Positions 1 to 8,164 of a stretch of DNA of 64,000 nt are shown in pieces (position 1 is the stretch's first letter; each line of letters begins with the position of its first letter). The stretch lies in contig NZ_LT622352.1 in NCBI RefSeq assembly GCF_900098925.1, positions 1 to 64,000 of the forward strand. The letters are read 5' to 3'. The DNA comes from Bacillus massiliglaciei. GTDB taxonomy: Bacteria > Bacillota > Bacilli > Bacillales > DSM-1321. The position numbers and the translations under genes were made by a program. A model generated the notes under the pieces. It had not been told where the DNA came from. It saw nothing but the letters and a program-made list of their open reading frames with translations, and searched no databases.

Positions 1-1818
1 GTTCCATTAAGTTTGACGCAGAAATTCATATCGATTATATAAACTTTTCAACCCTCGGTGACTCCAATACAAGTTATTGAGGGTTTTGTGTAAGATTGGA
101 CTACAGGCTATTCTCCAATATTTCTTTCTGGAGTTTCCCCATTCATATGCCTTTTGGTCAGGGACACCTAGACCTTTGAGTTTTCTTACTCTTGTCCTCG
201 GTTTCTTCCATTGTTTCCATTCAAGCATACGGAGTCTCCGTCTAATCCACTCATCAAATTCTTTAAATTTACTTGGTGTATCAGCCAATGCAAAATATCC
301 ACACCATCCCGTTAGATATTGATTTAGTTTCTCGATTCTAACTTCCATAGGAATTTGTTTAGAACGGGAGGTTAACTCCCGTATTTTAGCCTTAAACCTT
401 TTAATACTTTCATTGGCTATTCGAACCTTCGGTTTCTTATTGACCGTAAAGCTAAAGCCAAGAAACTTTCGTTTCCACGGGCGATCAACTGCTGACTTTT
501 CTCTATTTACTTTGAGCTTTAATTTCTGCTCAATAAAGCATGTAATTGAGTTCATCACTCGTTCTCCAGCTTTCTTCGATTTCATGTAAATATTACAATC
601 ATCGGCGTAGCGGACAAACTTGTGACCTCTCCTTTCTAACTCTTTATCAAGTTTATCCAAAAGGATATTCGAAAGAAGGGGGCTCAGTGGACCTCCTTGT
701 GGTGTTCCTTCTTCTGCATCATAGACTACACCATTCATCATAATTCCTGCTTGGAGATATTTCCGTATAAGTTTCAAGACCAGCCGGTCTTGGATTCTAC
801 TTGCTAATATCCCCATTAACTTATCATGATTGACTCTATCAAAGAATTTCTCCAAGTCCATGTCAATCACCCATCTATAACCTTCACTTATATATTCCCT
901 TGCTTTACGAACCGCATCATGACCTCTTCTATTTGGTCTAAACCCATAACTATGTTCTGAGAAGGTTGGGTCAAGAAGTGGGGTTAGAACTTGGGCGATA
1001 GCCTGTTGAATGAACCGGTCTGTCACGGTAGGTATTCCTAGTAATCTTACTCCACCGTTCGGTTTCGGGATTTCGACTCGACGGACTGGGTTAGGTTGAT
1101 AGGTACCTTCCCTTAATGAATCACAAAGAGTTTCCCAGTTCTCATAGAGATGTCTTCGTAGGGATTTTACGGACATTCCATCTATGCCGTGACTCCCTTT
1201 GTTCTTCTCCACACGTTTAAGTGCTTCTATTAAGTTTTCCCGTGACAGAATCAGATCCATTAACATGTGATATTTCCTTTCGACGTGAACGTAGAAATCT
1301 AATTATGTTATTCCTGCTCCACCCTCATGAAGTCCCCTGTGGAATTCACCACTTCCTCCTTCAAGTAAGTCCTTTCGGATTGTCTGCTTCTATACAGGAA
1401 TTATATGCCTAGTTCTCGTTCTTCCTAATAGTTCAGTCCTTCCCATTCCATCTCGAGTTGGAATGGTACTATGACCTCGGCTGACTTCTGATTGTTCAGC
1501 TGTCCATCGCTGGATAGGTTACCAAGGGAACTTGGCGTTCCAATCAGACCTCCCCGGGTAAGAGTACAGTCTTTCCCTCCATCTATCTGCTTCATTTACT
1601 CTGTACCACCTTCGGCAGTAAGGACTTCGTTTTGTTGTGCAAACTCATCCAATGGTACCTAGCCTTATATGAAGTTCGTGTTCCTCAGACCGGAGGTTTG
1701 CCGCTCGCTTCCTTCAGATTCTGCGTCACCACAGACACCCTTGCGTTAAGCTAACCATTACTACTGCCTTCATGGTTCGGGACTCTCACCCTATAGACTG
1801 CACCCATGCCGGGCGCAC
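1..1818 (-). mobile_element. Group IIC intron (3' end outside window)
   Basis: On the minus strand the element opens at 1818 with GTGCGCCCGGCATGGGTG. The next roughly 500 bases read like the catalytic RNA of the Oceanobacillus iheyensis group IIC intron as I remember it (domain I motifs such as GGGTGAGAGTCCC and AAGGGTGTC). The maturase frame sits where domain IV would be. Domains V and VI and the 3' splice site should lie left of base 1, so only about 1.8 kb is visible. Insertion just after an intrinsic terminator stem (1823-1858) is the known target preference of class IIC introns. Mobility cannot be judged from this fragment. Confidence 0.9.
7..1266 (-). CDS. ltrA: Group II intron reverse transcriptase/maturase
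   Basis: A 419-residue intron-encoded protein that assists splicing and reverse-transcribes the intron RNA during retrohoming. The RT palm motif YADD is present (about residues 218-221, in FVRYADDCNIY), preceded by the finger motif TPQGGPLSPLLSN (about 189-201). A basic X/maturase region follows. The protein ends at about 419 residues without a recognisable HNH endonuclease domain, which fits class IIC proteins that use single-stranded or replication-fork targets. The ATG at 1266 follows an AAAGGAAA ribosome-binding site. The frame is intact, so the protein is probably functional, although the intron 3' end is not visible here. Confidence 0.93.
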   Translation of the reverse strand: MLMDLILSRENLIEALKRVEKNKGSHGIDGMSVKSLRRHLYENWETLCDSLREGTYQPNPVRRVEIPKPNGGVRLLGIPTVTDRFIQQAIAQVLTPLLDPTFSEHSYGFRPNRRGHDAVRKAREYISEGYRWVIDMDLEKFFDRVNHDKLMGILASRIQDRLVLKLIRKYLQAGIMMNGVVYDAEEGTPQGGPLSPLLSNILLDKLDKELERRGHKFVRYADDCNIYMKSKKAGERVMNSITCFIEQKLKLKVNREKSAVDRPWKRKFLGFSFTVNKKPKVRIANESIKRFKAKIRELTSRSKQIPMEVRIEKLNQYLTGWCGYFALADTPSKFKEFDEWIRRRLRMLEWKQWKKPRTRVRKLKGLGVPDQKAYEWGNSRKKYWRIACSPILHKTLNNLYWSHRGLKSLYNRYEFLRQT

Positions 1819-1822
1819 ACAG

Positions 1823-1860
1823 AAAGGCCTTCGGAAGGGATTCCTTCCGAAGGCCTTTTG
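1823..1860. terminator. Perfect 16-bp hairpin; target of the group II intron
   Basis: AAAGGCCTTCGGAAGG (1823-1838) pairs perfectly with 1843-1858 around a four-base loop. Read on the minus strand the stem is followed by TTTCTGT and then the intron's first base, so the U-tract has been interrupted by the intron. On the plus strand a short TTTTG tail is present, so it may act in both directions. Confidence 0.85.
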
Positions 1861-1870
1861 TCGACAATCT

Positions 1871-1905
1871 GAAGCGGATCACATTTGCTGTGATCCGCTT
1901 TTTTT
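1871..1905 (+). terminator. Intrinsic terminator
   Basis: A 12-bp stem (AAGCGGATCACA at 1872-1883 with 1889-1900), five-base loop, then a run of T to 1905 on the plus strand. It would stop plus-strand transcripts arriving from left of the intron. Confidence 0.8.
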
Positions 1906-1920
1906 CATACAGCTGATAAC

Positions 1921-2016
1921 CTAATGGTAGCCGTTCTTTCCGTTAGCAGAACCGGATGTTTTATGTTTGGAGCTTTTTTTGCCCTTTTGTTTTGTATTTC
2001 CGTTCCTGTTGCCCAT
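1921..2016 (-). CDS. 31-residue basic peptide, unrecognised
   Basis: A short frame starting MGNRNGNTKQKGKKSSKHK and ending GKNGYH. It is rich in Lys, Asn, Gly and Ser with almost no hydrophobic residues. A good ribosome-binding site (GGGAGGG) precedes the ATG by about eight bases, and the terminator-like hairpin at 1823-1858 lies downstream in the same direction. The composition resembles the many tiny basic proteins of Bacillus spores, but I cannot place it in a named family. Alternative: a chance frame with a good Shine-Dalgarno match. Confidence 0.5.
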   Translation of the reverse strand: MGNRNGNTKQKGKKSSKHKTSGSANGKNGYH

Positions 2017-2099
2017 TATTCATCCCTCCCTGAGATTATAACGTTCCCCCATAGTATCTCGCAGCTGAAGCAAGGATAATCTCGGGAATGACAGGGAAA

Positions 2100-2933
2100 T
2101 CATCTGCAATTTGGTTTCGTTTTCTTCATATGCAGGGCATTGATTTCCCCGCCAATGATAATAATCAATCCGGAAAGATAGAACCAGATCATCAAGGCAA
2201 TAATTCCGCCGAGACTCCCGTATGTCGTGGAATAATGGGCAATTCGGTCAACATAATAGGAAAACACAAAAGACGTGATCATCCATCCTGCGGTTGCAAA
2301 TAAGGCACCGGGAAGAATGCTTAAACAGTTCAGCCGCAGATTGGGGGCCATCCAATAGAGCATCGCGAACACAATCACCAGAACGAGGAAACTGATTCCC
2401 CAACGGATTCCGTTCCAGATATCCAGGAAGGCTTCTGAAAAACCAAAGCCCGAAAATAAAGCAAAACCGATCTGCTTTCCAAAAACGGGAAGCAGCAGAG
2501 CCACAACAATCACAAACAGCATCGCCAGCGTGAGAATGACGGACATGCCCCTGGCAACAAAAAAAGAACGGCTCTCTTTCACTTCATACGCTCGGTTAAA
2601 GGCTTTGACGATTGCATTCAATCCATTCGAAGCAGACCATAATGTTCCGATAATTCCCAGAGACAGCAGGCGGCCGTCTCCTTTCAAAACCTCGCGGAGC
2701 TGGGACTCGATCATTTCCATGGATTCTTCCGGAGCAAAGGCCCGCAATGAATGCAATAATTCCTCATTCGAGAACGGCAAATACGCCATTAACGTGAATA
2801 ACACGATTAACAGCGGAAAAAGGGACAATATAAAAAAGTAGGACAGCTGCGCGGCAAGACCGGCGATGTCATCCTGTTTAAAACGATGTATAAGATGTCT
2901 CAAAGAGGATAAATCGAGCCATTTAACCGTCAT
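2100..2933 (-). CDS. YihY/BrkB-family membrane protein (YfkH-like)
   Basis: A 277-residue polytopic protein with about six hydrophobic segments. Family hallmarks are DDIAGLAAQLSYFFILSLFPLL near the N-terminus, GTLWSASNGLNAI (about 108-120), and the C-terminal YSTTYGSLGGIIALMIWFYLSG followed by GGEIN. The family was once misassigned as RNase BN and its role is not settled. It lies 18 bases behind the YtxH-like gene at 2952-3497 and probably shares its transcript. A diverged paralogue is at 14251-15129. B. subtilis YfkH is the likely counterpart, supported by the nearby DUF1128 and YfkM-type genes. Confidence 0.9.
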   Translation of the reverse strand: MTVKWLDLSSLRHLIHRFKQDDIAGLAAQLSYFFILSLFPLLIVLFTLMAYLPFSNEELLHSLRAFAPEESMEMIESQLREVLKGDGRLLSLGIIGTLWSASNGLNAIVKAFNRAYEVKESRSFFVARGMSVILTLAMLFVIVVALLLPVFGKQIGFALFSGFGFSEAFLDIWNGIRWGISFLVLVIVFAMLYWMAPNLRLNCLSILPGALFATAGWMITSFVFSYYVDRIAHYSTTYGSLGGIIALMIWFYLSGLIIIIGGEINALHMKKTKPNCR

Positions 2934-2951
2934 ACCGCACCTCTGTCTGCA

Positions 2952-3497
2952 TTATTGATATAAAGAGCTTTTTCTTTCAATCACTGGATATTCGTCCTCC
3001 AGATCATCTTCTGTCAACAGGGAATCATCGCTTTTGCCCGGAACAGAATCTTCATTCCGTAACGGAACCTGAATGCCTCTTCCTTTTCTGGAAGTATAGC
3101 TGTCCCTCTCATCGGCCTGTCTTCTGCTTGAATCGGGCACAGCATCATGTTCGTCTGAAGTGAAGGCTTCCTTCGTTTCCTTTACAACAGAAGCTACTTG
3201 CGGCGGAATATTTTTCATTTCCTCCATCCGCTCTGAGATGAAAGCGACATCGCTTGAAATTTTCTCGATGGTCGTCCTTACTTTGGCGGAAGTATCACGC
3301 ATTTGATTCAAAAATTGGGTCGGATTTCCGGCAGCGTTCTTAATGCCTGCCAAACATTTCTGGCTGTTATTCCGGACAGTCTCCCGGGTTTCCTTATCAA
3401 ACAGGCTGATGGCGGCCCCGGCAAAAGCTCCTAAAAAAACGGCCTGCATGAATTTGCTTCTCTTTTCGTCCTTATATTGTACGCTGTAATCTCTCAT
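2952..3497 (-). CDS. YtxH-domain-like protein
   Basis: 181 residues. A short basic N-terminus is followed by one hydrophobic stretch (MQAVFLGAFAGAAISLFD, about 17-34), an Asn/Gln-rich amphipathic helical region typical of YtxH/YhaH-type proteins, and an acidic disordered tail rich in Asp, Glu and Ser. The layout suggests a protein tethered by a single N-terminal membrane anchor, with most of the chain as helical or disordered cytoplasmic tail. The ATG follows GAGGAGAA. It is the first gene of a two-gene unit with the YihY protein. Function unknown. Confidence 0.7.
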   Translation of the reverse strand: MRDYSVQYKDEKRSKFMQAVFLGAFAGAAISLFDKETRETVRNNSQKCLAGIKNAAGNPTQFLNQMRDTSAKVRTTIEKISSDVAFISERMEEMKNIPPQVASVVKETKEAFTSDEHDAVPDSSRRQADERDSYTSRKGRGIQVPLRNEDSVPGKSDDSLLTEDDLEDEYPVIERKSSLYQ

Positions 3498-3721
3498 ATA
3501 TTCTCCTCCTCTACATATATTGAATTATGTGCTTGGCTATATTATACCCAAAATTCTCGGCTGTCTTAAATCGATATATCTTTTCCCTTCCAAAAGTTAT
3601 TCAAAACCAGCAGAATCAACCTATTTCTGTTAGGCAAAGACCGGAAAATTGATTGACTTATAGAAGGAATCATGAAAAGATAAATTTAGTTATTATGAAC
3701 GATGTGAAAGGATGAGGAAGA

Positions 3722-3946
3722 TTGGATTTAACACAAAATACACCTGAAACTGTTTCTTACATGATTGATGCAATTACCGACAAATTAAGAATGATGAATA
3801 TAGGAGCGATCAAGTCAACTGACTTCAACTCTGCCATGCACGCTGAGCTCCATGATATTTATAAGCTCGTGATGAAAAAATCCAGCTTCAGTCCAAATGA
3901 AATGCAGGCCATTGCTGAAGAACTCGGAAAACTGAGAAATATGTAA
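3722..3946 (+). CDS. yfkK: DUF1128 family protein (YfkK-like)
   Basis: A 74-residue soluble helical protein ending FSPNEMQAIAEELGKLRNM, which matches the conserved C-terminus of the DUF1128/YfkK family. The start is TTG, placed correctly behind GATGAGGAAG, and no ATG is better placed. No biochemical role is known. It stands alone between the divergent YtxH gene and moeA and has its own terminator at 3952-3988. Confidence 0.82.
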   Translation: MDLTQNTPETVSYMIDAITDKLRMMNIGAIKSTDFNSAMHAELHDIYKLVMKKSSFSPNEMQAIAEELGKLRNM

Positions 3947-3951
3947 CAGAC

Positions 3952-3988
3952 AGGCAGTCCTGATTTTGGGGATTGCCTCTTTTTTATT
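3952..3988 (+). terminator. Intrinsic terminator after the DUF1128 gene
   Basis: AGGCAGTCC (3952-3960) pairs with GGGATTGCCT (3969-3978), including one G-T wobble, followed by CTTTTTTATTT. Confidence 0.8.
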
Positions 3989-4091
3989 TATTTTTCCTGT
4001 ATCAGTAAAAAGCGGGCAATCCCTTTCATGTTAGGCCCGCGAACACTTTGTGGTATAGTGTTAATAGAATTTTTCTAAGGAGTGAGACGCA

Positions 4092-5342
4092 ATGCTCGAG
4101 CGAAGAAAACCGATTCCTGTAGCCGAAGCGGTCAGCAGGGTCATGGAACATACATTATCTGGTGAAACGGAATGGGTGTCCATTGAAGATAGCCATCAGC
4201 GCTATTTAGCCCAGGATTTAAAGGCGACGAATGATGTCCCACCCTTCAATAGGTCCCCTTATGATGGATTTGCCTTACGGTCTGCAGATACAGAAACGGC
4301 CAACGAATTTGAAGTGATCGAAGAATTGGCGGCCGGCATGGTTCCAACCAAGCAAGTGCAGCCCTTCCAGGCTGTGCGCATCATGACAGGGGCACAAATC
4401 CCTGATGAATGCGACTGTGTAATCATGATGGAATTAGTGAAGGAAATCGAGAGAGACGGCAAGAATTACATACAGTTCACGCGAACCTTAAAGAAAGGGG
4501 ATAACGTTTCTTATAAAGGAGAAGATGCCAAGGAAGGCGACATTCTTGTCAAAAAAGGCACTTTCATTAATCCCGGAATTCAGGGGGTGCTGGCTACTTT
4601 CGGCTATCACCGTGTGCCGGTAGCGAAAAAACCGATTGTCGGACTGTTTGCCACTGGCTCCGAGCTCCTCGATGTGGACGAGCCGCTTCAGCCCGGGAAA
4701 ATCCGCAACAGCAATGCTTATGCCATGATGGCCCAAATCACCAGGGCAGGAGCGGAATACCGTTATTACGGTAAGCTCAAGGACGAGCTGGATGCAAGCT
4801 TCGAGGCGATTCGGAAAGCTTTGGATGAAGTAGATATTCTGATCACAACCGGCGGAGTTTCTGTCGGAGATTTCGACCTTCTTCCTGACATCTACAAAAG
4901 ACTCGGCGCTGAAGTCCTATTCAATAAAATCGGTATGAGACCGGGCAGTGTCACAACGGTTGCGGCGATGGAAGGGAAAATCCTGTTCGGTCTTTCCGGC
5001 AACCCTTCTGCCTGCTATGTAGGCTTTGAGCTTTTGGCAAGACCTATCATCCGTCATGCCCTGTTTTCTGAACAGGTCCATTTGAAAAAGGAAGAAGCCA
5101 TTTTAGAAGAGGATTTTCCAAAACCAAACCCCTTCACCCGTTTTGTAAGAGCGAAATTATATTATGAAAAAGGACAATTGAAGGTAGTGCCGAGCGGAAA
5201 AGATAAATCCAACATTGCCATGAGCCTTGCCGGAGCCAATTCCTTCGCCGTCCTCCCTGGCGGTACACGGGGATTCCAGAAAGGAGATAAAGTACAGATT
5301 CTTCTGCTGGAAGACCAGGAAGGAAGCAGCTGGCCATGGTAA
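4092..5342 (+). CDS. moeA: Molybdopterin molybdenumtransferase MoeA
   Basis: 416 residues, normal length for MoeA, which inserts molybdate into adenylylated molybdopterin in the cytoplasm. The N-terminal region has the family motif PPFNRSPYDGFALR (about 49-62) and MTGAQIPDECDCVIMME. The MogA-like central domain has ATGSELLD (about 187) and TTGGVSVGDFD (about 252-262), then LSGNPSACYVGFELL, and a C-terminal beta domain follows. The ATG follows AAGGAGTGAGACGC. mobB overlaps its 3' end by seven bases, so the two are co-translated. A possible client enzyme, the molybdopterin oxidoreductase at 23813-25861, is in the same window. Confidence 0.96.
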   Translation: MLERRKPIPVAEAVSRVMEHTLSGETEWVSIEDSHQRYLAQDLKATNDVPPFNRSPYDGFALRSADTETANEFEVIEELAAGMVPTKQVQPFQAVRIMTGAQIPDECDCVIMMELVKEIERDGKNYIQFTRTLKKGDNVSYKGEDAKEGDILVKKGTFINPGIQGVLATFGYHRVPVAKKPIVGLFATGSELLDVDEPLQPGKIRNSNAYAMMAQITRAGAEYRYYGKLKDELDASFEAIRKALDEVDILITTGGVSVGDFDLLPDIYKRLGAEVLFNKIGMRPGSVTTVAAMEGKILFGLSGNPSACYVGFELLARPIIRHALFSEQVHLKKEEAILEEDFPKPNPFTRFVRAKLYYEKGQLKVVPSGKDKSNIAMSLAGANSFAVLPGGTRGFQKGDKVQILLLEDQEGSSWPW

Positions 5343-5863
5343 AGCCGTTTATCTTTCAAATCTCCGGCTATCAAAACAGCGGAAAAACGACGCTTGTCTC
5401 AGAGCTGATTTCCTTTCTTCGCCAGTCAGGCTATGACGCCGCCGCCATCAAGCATCACGGGCACGGCGGAGAACCGGATCGGCTGGAAGGCAAAGATTCC
5501 AGTGCCTTTTACGGGGCTGGAGCCGCTGTCTCCATTGTGGAGGGCCAAGGATCGGTTGAACTGCATGGACGTCTGCCGGAAAAGAAACGCTCGCTGGATG
5601 ACATGATTCAGCTGGCTTCCTTTTTCGAGCCTGATGTCCTCTTAGTCGAAGGCTTTAAAAAAGAAGCATACCCAAAAGCTGTAATCATCAGGGAGGAAAA
5701 AGATTTGGAGCTTGTGAATAAGCTGAGCCAGATACAGGCCGTCCTTTTCTGGCCGGCGATGGAGAAAAGAGTGCAAAGCCTGCATACCGGTCTCCCTTTC
5801 TTTTCCATCAAGACAAAGGATTTTCACCACTGGCTCCTATCCCTAATTCAAGAGGAGGAATGA
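5336..5863 (+). CDS. mobB: Molybdopterin-guanine dinucleotide biosynthesis protein MobB
   Basis: 175 residues, a small P-loop GTPase thought to supply or bind GTP for MGD formation. Walker A is GYQNSGKTTL (about residues 9-18). The conserved AAIKHHGHGGEPDR segment is typical of MobB, and LVEGFKKEAYPK is the family's later signature. It overlaps moeA and is followed at once by a DUF2164 gene, giving a three-gene unit. No mobA, moaA or moaB is visible in the window. Confidence 0.95.
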   Translation: MVKPFIFQISGYQNSGKTTLVSELISFLRQSGYDAAAIKHHGHGGEPDRLEGKDSSAFYGAGAAVSIVEGQGSVELHGRLPEKKRSLDDMIQLASFFEPDVLLVEGFKKEAYPKAVIIREEKDLELVNKLSQIQAVLFWPAMEKRVQSLHTGLPFFSIKTKDFHHWLLSLIQEEE

Positions 5864-6108
5864 CCATGTTCGTATCTTTCGACTCCGCCAGAAAGCGGGC
5901 TATGATTGCAAGCATCCAGGAGTATGTTTCACGGGAAACAGGAGAGGAAATTGGCGAAATCGCAGCGGAAATTCATTTGGAATTCATCATGGATAAGATT
6001 GCCCCTTATATTTATAATGAAGCGATCAAAGATGCCCGGAAAACAGTAGAAGACCGTCTGGGCGCAGTGGAAGACGATTTATATGCCCTTGAACGCCCAT
6101 TGAAATAA
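5860..6108 (+). CDS. DUF2164 family protein
   Basis: 82 residues. The pattern GEEIGEIAAEIHLEFIMDKIAPYIYNEAIKDA is that of the DUF2164 family, small soluble helical proteins of unknown role. The first possible start overlaps the mobB stop by four bases; a second ATG three codons on (ACCATGTTC) has the better ribosome-binding site GAGGAGGAATGACC. It is the last gene of the moeA-mobB unit, but nothing in the sequence ties it to molybdenum beyond position. Confidence 0.8.
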   Translation: MTMFVSFDSARKRAMIASIQEYVSRETGEEIGEIAAEIHLEFIMDKIAPYIYNEAIKDARKTVEDRLGAVEDDLYALERPLK

Positions 6109-6185
6109 AGAAACAGAAACATTGATTTTTTAGAATCAATTGAAGTGAAAAGACACATGCGTCCGAAGTAAAAATTTATTTCATT

Positions 6186-6230
6186 AAAAACGAAGGAGGA
6201 TTCCCAACCAGGAGTCCTCCTTCGTTTTTA
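6186..6230. terminator. Bidirectional terminator between DUF2164 gene and map
   Basis: A perfect 15-bp stem, AAAAACGAAGGAGGA (6186-6200) with 6215-6229, flanked by A-run and T-run. It serves the convergent genes on both sides and overlaps the map stop codon. Confidence 0.9.
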
Positions 6231-6977
6231 TTTTTGTTCTGTCAAAATAAGCGGGCCGTCTTTGGCGATGGCAATGGTGTGCTCATACTGTGCTGAATAT
6301 TTCCCATCAGCAGTTGAAGCCGTCCATCCATTCGGATCCCGGGTGGCCTTGTATGTACCGACATTCACCATAGGTTCAATTGTAAAGACCATTCCCTCCT
6401 TAATCCGTGCGCCTTTATGGGGCAATCCATAATGCGGAACCTGCGGGTCTTCATGAATCACATTTCCAATTCCGTGACCGATAAAATCCCGGACAACGGA
6501 GAATCCTTCCGCCTCCACATAGGACTGGATGGCATGGCCGATATCGCCAATCCGATTTCCCGGAACCGACACTTCAATTGCTCTATACAGGGATTCCTTT
6601 GTCACCTCCAGCAATCGCTCCGTTTCTTTTGATACATTCCCTACCTTATAGGACCAGGCAGAATCCGCTAACGCGCCATTATAATTCACGACCATATCAA
6701 TCGTTACGATATCTCCGTCTTTCAGCGGGGACTTTCGCGGAAACCCATGACAAATTTCTTCATTAATGCTGGCACAGGTTGCATATTCATAGCCTTTATA
6801 GCCCTTTTGTTCCGGCTTGGCTCCTCGTTCCTTCAAGAACCGGTCAACGAACTCTTCAATTTCCCAAGTCGTAATGCCGGGAACAATCATTTTGGCAATT
6901 TCTTTATGGCATGCAGCCAGGATTTTCCCGGATTCATGCATGGCTTTTATTTCTCTGTCAGACTTAAGCACGATCAA
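6228..6977 (-). CDS. map: Type I methionine aminopeptidase
   Basis: 249 residues. It removes the initiator methionine from nascent proteins using a two-metal centre. The expected ligands are visible: two Asp in TIDMVVNYNGALADSAWS (about 93 and 104), His in DFIGHGIGNVIHEDP, Glu in TIEPMV and Glu in QYEHTIAI. It starts with TTG (or GTG two codons on), behind AAGGAAGTG. It is a stand-alone gene rather than the copy found in the ribosomal protein/adk operon, so it is probably the second paralogue (MapB/YflG type). Confidence 0.93.
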   Translation of the reverse strand: MIVLKSDREIKAMHESGKILAACHKEIAKMIVPGITTWEIEEFVDRFLKERGAKPEQKGYKGYEYATCASINEEICHGFPRKSPLKDGDIVTIDMVVNYNGALADSAWSYKVGNVSKETERLLEVTKESLYRAIEVSVPGNRIGDIGHAIQSYVEAEGFSVVRDFIGHGIGNVIHEDPQVPHYGLPHKGARIKEGMVFTIEPMVNVGTYKATRDPNGWTASTADGKYSAQYEHTIAIAKDGPLILTEQK

Positions 6978-7114
6978 ACCAAGACACTTCCTTCTTCTTT
7001 TTGTCTATTCTTATATTACTTGAAATTTCCGCAGATATGAATGATTAATACTTAAAGAAACGCCGTCCGGTTCTGTTCCTTGTAAAAAGACGTCCGCGGA
7101 GATTGGAAACACAC

Positions 7115-7151
7115 AAAAAAGCGGAGAAGGGCATCTGCCTTTTCTCCGCTT
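7115..7151 (-). terminator. Terminator of the yfkM-like gene
   Basis: AAGCGGAGAAGG (7119-7130) pairs with 7138-7151 with a small bulge. On the minus strand the stem is followed by TTTTTTG. Confidence 0.8.
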
Positions 7152-7196
7152 GCTGTATGCAAGGCTGAAAAACGTCCTATACTCTTAAACCATTCT

Positions 7197-7712
7197 TTAG
7201 CCCAATAATCTCAAGGCTTCGCGGTTGAATGCCGGAAGATCGTCAGGCTGTCTGCTTGTCACAAGCTGATCGCCGCAGACAACCACTTCCTTGTCCTGAA
7301 CATTTGCACCCGCATACTCCATATCCACTTGAATGGATTTATAGCCAGTAGCATTTCTGCCCTCCAGCGTTTTTGCCGTGATCAAGAGCTGAGGACCATG
7401 GCAGATAGCGAATACAGGTTTCTTTTCATCCATAAAAGATTTTGCAAACTGGACAAATCGATCGTCCGCACGCAGCTGATCCGGAGAAAAACCTCCCGGA
7501 ATGAACAGAGCATCAAAGTCTGCCGGATTTACCGTATCAATGCTTTCATCAATGGAAACCTCTGCTTCACCCTGCTTGCCTTTAACGGATTTGCCTTTTT
7601 CTTTTTCAATCGTTGTAATTGTATGGCCGGCTTCTTTAAATGCCTTGGCAGGATCTGTGTACTCCACATCCTCAAACATGTCTGTAATCACACAAGCGAT
7701 TTTCTTACTCAT
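7197..7712 (-). CDS. yfkM: DJ-1/PfpI family protein (general stress protein 18 type)
   Basis: About 171 residues of the DJ-1/PfpI fold, close to B. subtilis YfkM. The nucleophile elbow is FAICHGPQLL (Cys about 104) with an upstream Glu in SIDESID and the LFIPGGFSPDQLR loop. Members are glyoxalase- or deglycase-like or protease-like; the exact reaction here is uncertain. The ATG at 7712 is preferred over an in-frame TTG at 7718 because GGAGGATGATTGATT precedes it. Single gene with its own terminator at 7115-7151. Confidence 0.88.
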   Translation of the reverse strand: MSKKIACVITDMFEDVEYTDPAKAFKEAGHTITTIEKEKGKSVKGKQGEAEVSIDESIDTVNPADFDALFIPGGFSPDQLRADDRFVQFAKSFMDEKKPVFAICHGPQLLITAKTLEGRNATGYKSIQVDMEYAGANVQDKEVVVCGDQLVTSRQPDDLPAFNREALRLLG

Positions 7713-7784
7713 AATCAATCATCCTCCCAGTCATATAAATTAATCTCCCTTTATATGTTTCCCGTGAGGAACGATGCTAAACGT

Positions 7785-8108
7785 TCATTTTCCTGCTGCA
7801 AGCCCTGTATTTCCTTCTTTTTCATTCGATGTCACATGTTTTGGATACTTGCCGACAACATGGATGGAACTGATAATCCGCTTATTAATCCAGTTTCTGT
7901 TTTCCTGTGTGTTCAGCTGTGAAAATATCTTATCTCTTCCTTCAGCAGATGTAACATAATAGGCCGGCAAATTATTTAAGCTCAATGTGATGATATCGAG
8001 TCTGCATTTATCACATTTACAAAATGTTTGGTATTCCGTTCCTGTCATTAACACCTGAACCCACGCTGACACGATTTCTTCCATCACATTGATATATTCT
8101 TTCTCCAA
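7785..8108 (-). CDS. comFB: ComFB-like late competence protein
   Basis: About 107 residues. The signature TFCKCDKCRLDIITLSLNNLPAYYVTS (about 34-60 from the first possible Met) carries the Cys-rich metal-binding core of the ComFB family. The family lies between comFA and comFC in B. subtilis, but this copy is next to motB instead, so it is probably a stand-alone paralogue. A frame from ATG 8126 exists but lacks a ribosome-binding site; the TTG at 8108 follows AGAGGAAG. ComFB-like domains have been linked to nucleotide second-messenger binding in cyanobacteria; that role is not shown here. Confidence 0.72.
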   Translation of the reverse strand: MEKEYINVMEEIVSAWVQVLMTGTEYQTFCKCDKCRLDIITLSLNNLPAYYVTSAEGRDKIFSQLNTQENRNWINKRIISSIHVVGKYPKHVTSNEKEGNTGLAAGK

Positions 8109-8141
8109 AGTACTTCCTCTTTTCATTATCTATAAAATAGA

Positions 8142-8164
8142 AAACCTGTCTGATTGACAGGTTT
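8142..8164 (-). terminator. Terminator of motAB
   Basis: AAACCTGTC (8142-8150) pairs with GACAGGTTT (8156-8164). On the minus strand a T-rich tail (TTTTCTATTTT) follows. It overlaps the motB stop codon. Confidence 0.75.

Noticed and set aside
3988..4091. Molybdenum cofactor riboswitch before moeA
   Set aside because: Only a simple GCGGGC/GCCCGC stem is found; Moco aptamer motifs are missing.
7329..7922. 197-codon plus-strand frame over the DJ-1/PfpI gene and its upstream region
   Set aside because: No start site of quality, and it is antisense to two genes with clear families.
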